From Nematostella vectensis (taxonomy: Eukaryota > Cnidaria > Anthozoa > Actiniaria > Edwardsiidae): a DNA stretch of 64,000 nt. This document shows positions 20,411 through 30,387 of this stretch, in pieces; the first letter of the stretch is position 1; each line of letters begins with the position of its first letter. Made by a program: the position numbers and the translations under genes. The stretch lies in the NCBI RefSeq assembly GCF_932526225.1, contig NC_064045.1, forward strand, positions 15,248,442 through 15,312,441. Reading direction: 5' to 3'. The notes below the pieces were generated by a model. It saw only the letters and a list, made by a program, of their open reading frames with translations, made no database searches and had not been told where the DNA came from.

Positions 20411-20627
20411 CGGCATCTACTTGGAATTGAGATTTATCGCATCTAGTTGCTAGCGGCATCTACGTAGAAATGAGACTCATTGCATCCAGTTGCTAGCGGC
20501 ATCTACGTGGAAATGAGATTTATCGCATCCAGTTGCTAGCGGCATCAACGTGGAAATGAGATTCATCGCATCCAGTTGCTAGCGGCATCTACGTGAAAAT
20601 AAGACTCATTGCATCTAGTTTTGGAAA
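20396..20627 (+). repeat. 43-bp minisatellite overlapping the Radil stop codon and 3' UTR
   Basis: About five copies of a unit start GCATCTAGTTGCTAGCGGCA and continue ACGTGGAAATGAGA. The first copy contains the final codons GCA TCT AGT TGC and the TAG stop. The array then fills most of the proximal 3' UTR. Confidence 0.92.
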
Positions 20628-21329
20628 TGCAAATTGCAAGGTCCGTTCATCTAAACGATAGCTCTGTTTGCATGAAATTGAAAATCTCGGCATCTTTATT
20701 AAAACACCGTAACGAAAGGAAGATGCCTTTATATAAGACACAGTGTCCAAATGTGTACGAAACAATAAAAGTAATTGGTATTGATTTTTTAAATGCTTTT
20801 TACATAGTCCCCTGTACAGGCAAATACAGTTTATAGAAATATATATATATATATAATACTAGATTATTAGCTCACGTCGTTTGTGGTAATTTGGTGACAA
20901 CACAAAGAAAACACAGGTTACTGGCTCAGGCCCGTACCCAGTCGGGGGGTTCACCCCCCCCCCCCCCTCCCCCCACTATAAAGCATAAGCTATAAAGCAT
21001 AAGCTAGATCACTCTCGTATGTCATGAATCCAAAAGTCAGACTTTTTTGTAGCCCAAATCCGACAATAAACGACCCGTGGAGATACTGCAAAGGCATAAA
21101 AAAAGGCATAAAAAAGCAGCGAAACGACAAATCACTATTTTTTTTTTGCCTGCATAATATATCCACATTCAAAAGAAGGTTTTAGTAATTTTATAATATC
21201 GCCTGTGCAGGATTCAAAACGAAAGAAACCATCTCATTCAACGATAAAATTCGGTAAGAAAACGACGTGTCATTGAATCACGCAAAGTCTTCATACTGCC
21301 CTCAAAAATTCAGAAAATGTTTTCAATGA
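20628..21329. other. Radil 3' end and intergenic DNA before the satellites
   Basis: This holds the poly(A) signal, an (AT)n run near 20840, and a degenerate repeat end with GGGGGG/CCCCCC blocks at 20930-20985. No gene is visible. Confidence 0.5.
20764..20769 (+). terminator. candidate poly(A) signal of Radil
   Basis: An exact AATAAA lies about 354 bases after the Radil stop codon, beyond the 3' UTR minisatellite. It is the first canonical hexamer downstream of the stop, giving a 3' UTR of roughly 0.4 kb. Confidence 0.45.
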
Positions 21330-21648
21330 AGGTTGAACACATCCAAGATGCTGAGAGTACATAAAAATGTCCTTATACATCCTTTTTTCATTTTGATGTC
21401 ATGACACACCAAGGACAGTATAAGTAATTATTAATATTACAAAAAAATTAAAGGTAAAAAATGCGCTATCAGCAAAGTCACCATCTGACTGAAGGTTACA
21501 ATAGGGAAAAATGATCAGGGTTACATTCGAGAAATTTTTCCCGAAGGTAACCTCCAAAAGGTTACAATCGATAATTTTTTTCCGAGTGTAACATCCTAAA
21601 GGTTACAATGGGGAAAATAAAAGATTATACTCCGGAAAAAAAGAACTA

Positions 21649-22764
21649 CAGTCGAACCTCTATTAAGCGGTCACCCTCGGGACTTAGCTTAGTGACCGCT
21701 TAATAGAGGTTTCGCTATTTTCGCCCCTAAATTAGCGTAAATCGGGCTGTCATTATACGTAAGAACTTTTTACAACAGTAACAATCATGTTAGCCCTAAG
21801 ACGGGGCCTAGTGCATTCTAATTTGATCCAAAAATGTTTGAAATCGCCTAGTCAGTTTGTTCTTGCCTATACGGCTCTGTGGCTTTGCCCAATTCTATGG
21901 GCATGAGCTACTTTCGCTGGCGTTATGTAAAGTAAATGAGTGCGTTAAGGTGATGTTACACGCGTCGTTTCCGTCGATATCCGTCATTTAGCGTTTGCGC
22001 GATTTTGGAAGTCGAATCAAAAACACGCAGTGCGTTGCCGAACCCAAAAACTCACAAGTCTGACCCAGTTGCATTCATTCGGGGATACCATGAATACATG
22101 ACTGAGTGGGAACCAGCACTAGAAGATGTTTACAAACTCATGCGGGAACCAACTAACATAAAGGACCCGAATGCTGTTGCAATCGTAAGAGAAAAAGCCG
22201 ACAAAACGGTGATGGATGGAGACGGTCACCCGAATACTCTAGTTGACGATTACGAAGTTATCAGGCATATTCCCAAACTGATGTCAACGTGGGTTACCAA
22301 ATATCTCAAGAGACCTACGAACTGTGAGAAAGTCGTAGTCAAAGGGGAGTGGGTGAACAGAGGTGGTGGCTATGGACTCGAGATTCCTTGTGAATACATA
22401 TTTGAAGGTGACAGTTTTTCTTATAGCTGGCTAAAGCGGAAATTGGTAATTGAGGAATTTGATGCGACTGATCCGCACAAGACCACACAGGTCTCACAAG
22501 ACGATTAGCCATAGTAATTAGATTAGACAGTTAAAAATATGACGTGCACTTTCTGTTGTCATGCTGGCAAATATTGATGATGACCGTTTAATAGAGGTGA
22601 AAAACAATAAAATCAACCAATTTGGACCCTCCTTTGGTGACCGCGTCCGCTTAATAGAGGTGACCGCTCAATAGAGGTCAAATTTACAGTAAACATAAGG
22701 GGGAAAATTCGGGACTTTGGTAAATGACCGTTGAATAGAGGGCCGCTTAATAGAGGTTCGACTG
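21649..22764 (+). mobile_element. TIR DNA transposon (pogo/Tc1-mariner-like ends) carrying a HIRAN-like frame
   Basis: The ends are exact inverted repeats: CAGTCGAACCTCTATTAAGC on the left and GCTTAATAGAGGTTCGACTG on the right. Subterminal copies of GACCGCTTAATAGAGGT occur in both orientations at each end. The right flank TGCTCTGCGTTAGAATC matches the sequence that follows a TA dinucleotide in intact satellite A monomers, and a TA precedes the left end. Insertion at TA is therefore likely, although the right TA is lost. No transposase frame is visible, so it is probably non-autonomous. Confidence 0.75.
21954..22508 (+). CDS. HIRAN-like domain reading frame inside the TIR element; start unclear
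   Basis: The frame is open from 21954 to a TAG at 22506-22508 (184 codons). No ATG occurs before 22098, which is already inside the domain. A TTG at 22005, or a splice acceptor at CATTTAG (ending about 21991), are possible beginnings. The core reads VAFIRGYHEYMTEW, LMREPTNIKDPNAVAIV and YEVIRHIPK. The REPxNxxDxNAVAV signature is typical of HIRAN domains, which in Rad5/HLTF helicases bind 3' DNA ends. No helicase or RING follows; the tail is acidic. A stand-alone HIRAN protein hitch-hiking in a DNA transposon is one reading; an exonised gene fragment is another. Confidence 0.5.
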   Translation, partial: CYTRRFRRYPSFSVCAILEVESKTRSALPNPKTHKSDPVAFIRGYHEYMTEWEPALEDVYKLMREPTNIKDPNAVAIVREKADKTVMDGDGHPNTLVDDYEVIRHIPKLMSTWVTKYLKRPTNCEKVVVKGEWVNRGGGYGLEIPCEYIFEGDSFSYSWLKRKLVIEEFDATDPHKTTQVSQDD

Positions 22765-24056
22765 TGCTCTGCGTTAGAATCTAAAGAATCAAGTTATGTA
22801 AGGAATATAGTTATTTTCTTGTGTGCATAAAATATATACAGGACACTGAACAAAGCATGAACACATCAAAGATGCTGAGAGTACATAAAAATGTCCCTAT
22901 ACCTTCTTTTTATGTCATGACACACCAAGAACAGTATAATTAAGTATCGATATTTAAAAAAAAAAATAAAGAAAAAAAAAATACGCTATCAGCGAGAATC
23001 AAACCCGGGTCGCTGCGTTAGTAGTCAAGTGCCCGCAACGAAAGACTAACGTGGCATTGCTAAAGGGAATTGTAATGAAAATTACTTTTAATACTATTGG
23101 TATCGTAAACTATCCCAAGCAAAGTCACCATCGGACTGGAGGTTACATTCGGGAAAAGCTTCAGGGTTACATTCGGGAATTTGTTTTACGAGTGTAACCT
23201 CCAAAAGGTTATTTTTTTTTCCGAATGTAAATTCCAAAAAGTAACATTAGGAATAATAAAACAGTATACTCGGAAAAAAAGGTATATCAATCTATGGAGC
23301 GCTATGCTCTATGTTAGAATCTACTTAATCAAGTTATCCAAGGAATCTAGTTAGTTCTTGTGTGCATAAAATAAGTACAGGATCCTGAACAAAGCATGAG
23401 CACATCAAAGATGCTGAGAGTACATAAAAATGTCCCTATACCTTCTTTTTATGTCATGACACACCAAGAACAGTATAATTAAGTATCGATATTTAAAAAA
23501 AAAATAAAGAAAAAAAATAGGCTATCAGCGGGAATCGAACCCGGGTAGCTGCGTTAGTAGTCAAGTGCCCGCAACGAAAGACTAACGTGGCATTGCTGAA
23601 GGGAATTGTAATAAAAATTACTTTTAATACTATTGGTATCGTAAACTATCCCAAGCAAAGTCACCATCGGACTGGAGGTTACATTCGGGAAAAGCTCAGG
23701 GTTACATTCGGGAATTTGTTTTACGAGTGTAACCTCCAAAAGGTTATTTTTTTTCCGAATGTAAATTCCAAAAAGTAACATTAGGAAAAATAAAACAGTA
23801 TACTCGGAAAAAAAGGTATATCAATCTATCGAGCGCTATGCTCTATGTTAGAATCTACTTAATCAAGTTATCCAAGGAATCTAGTTAGTTCTTGTGTGCA
23901 TAAAATATGTACAGGATCCTGAACAAAGCATGAGCACATCAAAGATGCTGAGAGTACATAAAAATGTCCCTATACCTTCTTTTTATGTCATGACACACCA
24001 AGAACAGTATAATTAAGTATCGATATTTAAAAAAAAAATAAAGAAAAAAAACATAG

Positions 24057-24127
24057 GCTATCAGCGGGAATCGAACCCGGGTCGCTGCGTTAGTAGTCAA
24101 GTGCCCGCAACGAAAGACTAACGTGGC
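24057..24127 (-). other. tRNA-like segment of satellite A (representative copy) with B box and oligo-T
   Basis: On the minus strand 71 bases run from GCCACGTTAG to GCTGATAGC. They contain an exact Pol III B box GGTTCGATTCCC (plus 24066-24077) and a T-arm-like CGGG/CCCG stem. A tRNA-like stretch GGGCACTTGACTACTAACGC would place ACT in the anticodon position. Five bases past the 3' end comes a run of eight T (plus 24044-24051), a Pol III-type terminator. Acceptor and anticodon stems do not pair well, so it is not a working tRNA. The block recurs in most intact monomers. Confidence 0.55.
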
Positions 24128-27100
24128 ATTGCTGAAGGGAATTGTAATGAAAATTACTTTTAATACTATTGGTATCGTAAACTATCCCAAGCAAAGTCAC
24201 CATCGGACTGGAGGTTACATTCGGGAAAAGCTTCAGGGTTGCATTCGGGAATTTGTTTTACGAGTGTAACCTCCAAAAGGTTACAATCGATAATTTTTTT
24301 TCCGAATGTAAATTCCAAAAAGTAACATTAGGAAAAATAAAACAGTATACTCGGAAAAAAAGGTATATCAATCTATCGAGCGCTATGCTCTATGTTAGAA
24401 TCTACTTAATCAAGTTATCCAAGGAATCTAGTTAGTTCTTGTGTGCATAAAATATGTACAGGATCCTGAAAAAAGCATGAGCACATCAAAGATGCTGAGA
24501 GTACATAAAAATGTCCCTATACCTTCTTTTTATGTCATGACACACCAAGAACAGTATAATTAAGTATCGATATTTAAAAAAAAAAAATAAAGAAAAAAAA
24601 CATAGGCTATCAGCGGGAATCGAACCCGGGTCGCTGGGTTAGTAGTCAAGTGCCCGCAACGAAAGACTAACGTGGCATTGCTGAAGGGAATTGTAATGAA
24701 AATTACTTTTAATACTATTGGTATCGTAAACTATCCCAAGCAAAGTCACCATCGGACTGGAGGTTACATTCGGGAAAAGCTTCAGGGTTACATTCGGGAA
24801 TTTGTTTTACGAGTGTAACCTCCAAAAGGTTATTTTTTTTCCGAATGTAAATTCCAAAAAATAACATTAGGAAAAATAAAACAGTATACTCGGAAAAAAA
24901 GGTATATCAATCTATCGAGCGCTATGCTCTATGTTAGAATCTACTTAATCAAGTTATCCAAGGAATCTAGTTAGTTCTTGTGTGCATAAAATATGTACAG
25001 GATCCTGAACAAAGCATGAGCACATCAAAGATGCTGAGAGTACATAAAAATGTCCCTATACCTTCTTTTTATGTCATGACACACCAAGAACAGTATAATT
25101 AAGTATCGATATTTAAAAAAAAAATAAAGAAAAAAAACATAGGCTATCAGCGGGAATCGAACCCGGGTCGCTGCGTTAGTAGTCAAGTGCCCGCAACGAA
25201 AGACTAACGTGGCATTGCTGAAGGGAATTGTAATGAAAATTACTTTTAATACTATTGGTATCGTAAACTATCCCAAGCAAAGTCACCATCGGACTGGAGG
25301 TTACATTCGGGAAAAGCTTCAGGGTTGCATTCGGGAATTTGTTTTACGAGTGTAACCTCCAAAAGGTTACAATCGATAATTTTTTTTCCGAATGTAAATT
25401 CCAAAAAGTAACATTAGGAAAAATAAAACAGTATACTCGGAAAAAAAGGTATATCAATCTATCGAGCGCTATGCTCTATGTTAGAATCTACTTAATCAAG
25501 TTATCCAAGGAATCTAGTTAGTTCTTGTGTGCATAAAATATGTACAGGATCCTGAAAAAAGCATGAGCACATCAAAGATGCTGAGAGTACATAAAAATGT
25601 CCCTATACCTTCTTTTTATGTCATGACACACCAAGAACAGTATAATTAAGTATCGATATTTAAAAAAAAAAAATAAAGAAAAAAAACATAGGCTATCAGC
25701 GGGAATCGAACCCGGGTCGCTGGGTTAGTAGTCAAGTGCCCGCAACGAAAGACTAACGTGGCATTGCTGAAGGGAATTGTAATGAAAATTACTTTTAATA
25801 CTATTGGTATCGTAAACTATCCCAAGCAAAGTCACCATCGGACTGGAGGTTACATTCGGGAAAAGCTTCAGGGTTACATTCGGGAATTTGTTTTACGAGT
25901 GTAACCTCCAAAAGGTTATTTTTTTTCCGAATGTAAATTCCAAAAAATAACATTAGGAAAAATAAAACAGTATACTCGGAAAAAAAGGTATATCAATCTA
26001 TCGAGCGCTATGCTCTATGTTAGAATCTACTTAATCAAGTTATCCAAGGAATCTAGTTAGTTCTTGTGTGCATAAAATATGTACAGGATCCTGAACAAAG
26101 CATGAGCACATCAAAGATGCTGAGAGTACATAAAAATGTCCCTATACCTTCTTTTTATGTCATGACACACCAAGAACAGTATAATTAAGTATCGATATTT
26201 AAAAAAAAAATAAAGAAAAAAAATAGGCTATCAGCGGGAATCGAACCCGGGTCGCTGCGTTAGTAGTCAAGTGCCCGCAACGAAAGACTAACGTGGCATT
26301 GCTGAAGGGAATTGTAATGAAAATTACTTTTAATACTATTGGTATCGTAAACTATCCCAAGCAAAGTCACCATCGGACTGGAGGTTACATTCGGGAAAAG
26401 CTTCAGGGTTGCATTCGGGAATTTGTTTTACGAGTGTAACCTCCAAAAGGTTACAATCGATAATTTTTTTTCCGAATGTAAATTCCAAAAAGTAACATTA
26501 GGAAAAATAAAACAGTATACTCGGAAAAAAAGGTATATCAATCTATCGAGCGCTATGCTCTATGTTAGAATCTACTTAATCAAGTTATCCAAGGAATCTA
26601 GTTAGTTCTTGTGTGCATAAAATATGTACAGGATCCTGAAAAAAGCATGAGCACATCAAAGATGCTGAGAGTACATAAAAATGTCCCTATACCTTCTTTT
26701 TATGTCATGACACACCAAGAACAGTATAATTAAGTATCGATATTTAAAAAAAAAAAAATAAAGAAAAAAAACATAGGCTATCAGCGGGAATCGAACCCGG
26801 GTCGCTGGGTTAGTAGTCAAGTGCCCGCAACGAAAGACTAACGTGGCATTGCTGAAGGGAATTGTAATGAAAATTACTTTTAATACTATTGGTATCGTAA
26901 ACTATCCCAAGCAAAGTCACCATCGGACTGGAGGTTACATTCGGGAAAAGCTTCAGGGTTACATTCGGGAATTTGTTTTACGAGTGTAACCTCCAAAAGG
27001 TTATTTTTTTTCCGAATGTAAATTCCAAAAAATAACATTAGGAAAAATAAAACAGTATACTCGGAAAAAAAGGTATATCAATCTATCGAGCGCTATGCTC

Positions 27101-28598
27101 TATGTTAGAATCTACTTAATCAAGTTATCCAAGGAATCTAGTTAGTTCTTGTGTGCATAAAATATGTACAGGATCCTGAACAAAGCATGAGCACATCAAA
27201 GATGCTGAGAGTACATAAAAATGTCCCTATACCTTCTTTTTATGTCATGACACACCAAGAACAGTATAATTAAGTATCGATATTTAAAAAAAAAATAAAG
27301 AAAAAAAATAGGCTATCAGCGGGAATCGAACCCGGGTCGCTGCGTTAGTAGTCAAGTGCCCGCAACGAAAGACTAACGTGGCATTGCTGAAGGGAATTGT
27401 AATGAAAATTACTTTTAATACTATTGGTATCGTAAACTATCCCAAGCAAAGTCACCATCGGACTGGAGGTTACATTCGGGAAAAGCTTCAGGGTTGCATT
27501 CGGGAATTTGTTTTACGAGTGTAACCTCCAAAAGGTTACAATCGATAATTTTTTTTCCGAATGTAAATTCCAAAAAGTAACATTAGGAAAAATAAAACAG
27601 TATACTCGGAAAAAAAGGTATATCAATCTATCGAGCGCTATGCTCTATGTTAGAATCTACTTAATCAAGTTATCCAAGGAATCTAGTTAGTTCTTGTGTG
27701 CATAAAATATGTACAGGATCCTGAAAAAAGCATGAGCACATCAAAGATGCTGAGAGTACATAAAAATGTCCCTATACCTTCTTTTTATGTCATGACACAC
27801 CAAGAACAGTATAATTAAGTATCGATATTTAAAAAAAAAATAAAGAAAAAAAACATAGGCTATCAGCGGGAATCGAACCCGGGTCGCTGGGTTAGTAGTC
27901 AAGTGCCCGCAACGAAAGACTAACGTGGCATTGCTGAAGGGAATTGTAATGAAAATTACTTTTAATACTATTGGTATCGTAAACTATCCCAAGCAAAGTC
28001 ACCATCGGACTGGAGGTTACATTCGGGAAAAGCTTCAGGGTTACATTCGGGAATTTGTTTTACGAGTGTAACCTCCAAAAGGTTATTTTTTTTCCGAATG
28101 TAAATTCCAAAAAGTAACATTAGGAAAAATAAAACAGTATACTCGGAAAAAAAGGTATATCAATCTATCGAGCGCTATGCTCTATGTTAGAATCTACTTA
28201 ATCAAGTTATCCAAGGAATCTAGTTAGTTCTTGTGTGCATAAAATATGTACAGGATCCTGAACAAAGCATGAGCACATCAAAGATGCTGAGAGTACATAA
28301 AAATGTCCTTATACCTTCTTTTTATGTCATGACACACCAAGAACAGTATAATTAAGTATCGATATTTTAAAAAAAAATAAAGAAAAAAAATAGGCTATCA
28401 GCGGGAATCGAACCCGGGTCGCTGCGTTAGTAGTCAAGTGCCCGCAACGAAAGACTAACGTGGCATTGCTGAAGGGAATTGTAATGAAAATTACTTTTAA
28501 TACTATTGGTATCGTAAACTATCCCAAGCAAAGTCACCATCGGACTGGAGGTTACATTCGGGAAAAGCTTCAGGGTTGCATTCGGGAATTTGTTTTAC

Positions 28599-30180
28599 TT
28601 TACCAAGCTTAAATCCAAATTCATCAAGCCAAGAAATGGGTAAAATCATAGTCACCTCAAATGGTGTTCAGAAGCTTTTGAATTCACTTGATTCAAATAA
28701 GGCTGGGGGGCCTGATAAATTGCCAACTCGTATTTTAAAGGAATTATCCCAAGAGTTGGCACCCCTATATACACAACTTTTCCAACAGTCCTTAGATCAG
28801 GGAAAATTACCCATGGACTGGAAAATTGCCAATGTAGTGCCAATTTTTAAAAAAGGTAAAAGATCATCACCAAATAACTATCGACCCGTTTCCCTTACAT
28901 CTGTTACTTGCAAAATCTTGGAGCATGTAATATGCCACCATGTTTGGCAACATTTGGAGCAGCATGGCATACTTAGCGATTTTCAACATGGTTTCCGTAA
29001 AAGGAGGAACTGTGAAACACAATTAATTATAACATGCCATGACTTGGTAAGCGCCATAAATCAAGGGAAACGGGTTGATGCTTTTATCTTAGATTTTTCA
29101 AAGGCCTTTGACCGAGTGCCGCATAGACGACTTCTTTACAAATTAAGCTATTATGGCATCAGGGGTAGCTTGCTGACCTGGATGGAAGATTTCCTCACCC
29201 AGAGATCACAGTGTGTAACACTAGAGGGTGCAACATCCAGTCAATGCTCTGTTACCTCTGGTGTACCACAAGGAACAGTTTTAGGACCACTTTTGTTCCT
29301 GCTTTTTGTAAATGATCTCCCTCTAAATATCTCGTCAACTATTAGGCTTTTTGCAGATGACTGCCTTTTATATCGCACTATTGATGGCTCAAATGACAGC
29401 CTAGCTTTACAAAACGATCTTGATGCTCTAAATAGATGGGAGAGGGATTGGCAAATGGCCTTTAATGTGGAGAAATGCCACACTATGTGCTTCTCTACAA
29501 GCAGAGCGAAAATTCCAGACCATCCCTATATACTTAACAACAGGATTCTAGAGAGGGTTTACCATCACTCCTATCTAGGAGTACTACTCTCAGGGGATTT
29601 AAAATGGGATAAACACATCGCACAAATTACATCTAGTGCAAATCAGACCCTTGGGGTCATTAGAAGAAATTTTAGAACAGCCTCGGTAGACTGCAAGTCT
29701 AAACTCTATTGCAGTCTAGTTAGACCGAAGCTTGAATATGCAAACTCTGTCTGGTACCCGCATCTCCAAAAGGATAAACACCGCCTTGATATGGTGCAGA
29801 GGACTGCAGCCAGAGTTTGCTATAATAATTATTTGAGGGAGCCAGGGGTCGTAACAAACATGCTAAGAGAGCTGGAGTGGCCATCCCTTGAGGGCAGACG
29901 GACTCTCTCTCGAATGTCCATGTTCCATCAGGTTGTTTATGGAACTGTGGACATTGAGGGAGAGCCCTTCTTGGTTCCGATGGACCGGCCTTCAAGGAAT
30001 GGCAACTCCAAGCGCTTCCATAGAACACATTCCAAGTGCAACCAGCATGCAAATAGCTTTTTCCCGTGGTCTATAAATTTTTGGAACAATTTACCAGGTT
30101 CAATTACCAACATAAAAGAAAAGGGCAAATTCAAAGAGAAGCTTCAGCAGCATTTAATTGATAATGGCCAGTGGTTCTAG
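28599..30180 (+). CDS. LINE reverse transcriptase, 5'-truncated, frame intact
   Basis: The frame enters from satellite sequence and stays open for about 526 codons to a TAG at 30178-30180. There is no native start. Visible RT blocks in order: NSLDSNKAGGPDKLP, NYRPVSLTSVTCKILEHVI, FQHGFRKRRNC, DFSKAFDRVPH (first catalytic Asp), SGVPQGTVLGPLLFLLFVND, FADD (the catalytic Asp pair), and a C-terminal thumb with HHSYLGVLLSG and KLYCSLVRPKLEYAN. All three catalytic aspartates are present. No frameshift or internal stop occurs, so the insertion is young. The N-terminal endonuclease is missing, so the copy cannot move on its own. The motif style fits CR1/L2/Jockey-group elements. Confidence 0.9.
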
Positions 30181-30387
30181 TATTCAAGTTATAAATTAAT
30201 TAAGCTAAATTATTTAATTGAATTACTTTATTGAAAATTATTTTATAAATTTATTTTACAAATTATGAATATATTGTATAAGTTATGTAAATTATTCCAG
30301 ATCTGTATATTTTTACCTTGTATTTATTTATACTGATGTGATACCGACATGGTTTTATCAGTTAATAAAGTAGAAGTAGAAGTAGAA
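28599..30387 (+). mobile_element. 5'-truncated CR1/L2-type LINE inserted in satellite A
   Basis: The insertion interrupts the satellite string TTTGTTTTAC|GAGTGTAACC, present uninterrupted in the other copies, so both ends are mapped almost to the base. It ends with a short GTAGAA-type microsatellite tail instead of poly(A), as in CR1/L2 LINEs. No clear target-site duplication is seen. The element lacks ORF1 and the endonuclease, consistent with abortive reverse transcription. Confidence 0.9.

Noticed and set aside
20930-20985. Poly-C/GGGG block as a separate transposon end
   Set aside because: It resembles degenerate repeat ends also seen near 1040-1085, but no partner end or target duplication could be found.
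24057-24127. Functional tRNA gene cluster in satellite A
   Set aside because: The B box and T-arm are good, but acceptor and anticodon stems do not pair and the A box is poor.
28576-28598. Upstream start for the LINE protein at 28576
   Set aside because: The first eight codons come from satellite sequence and the start would be TTG; the true element begins at about 28599.
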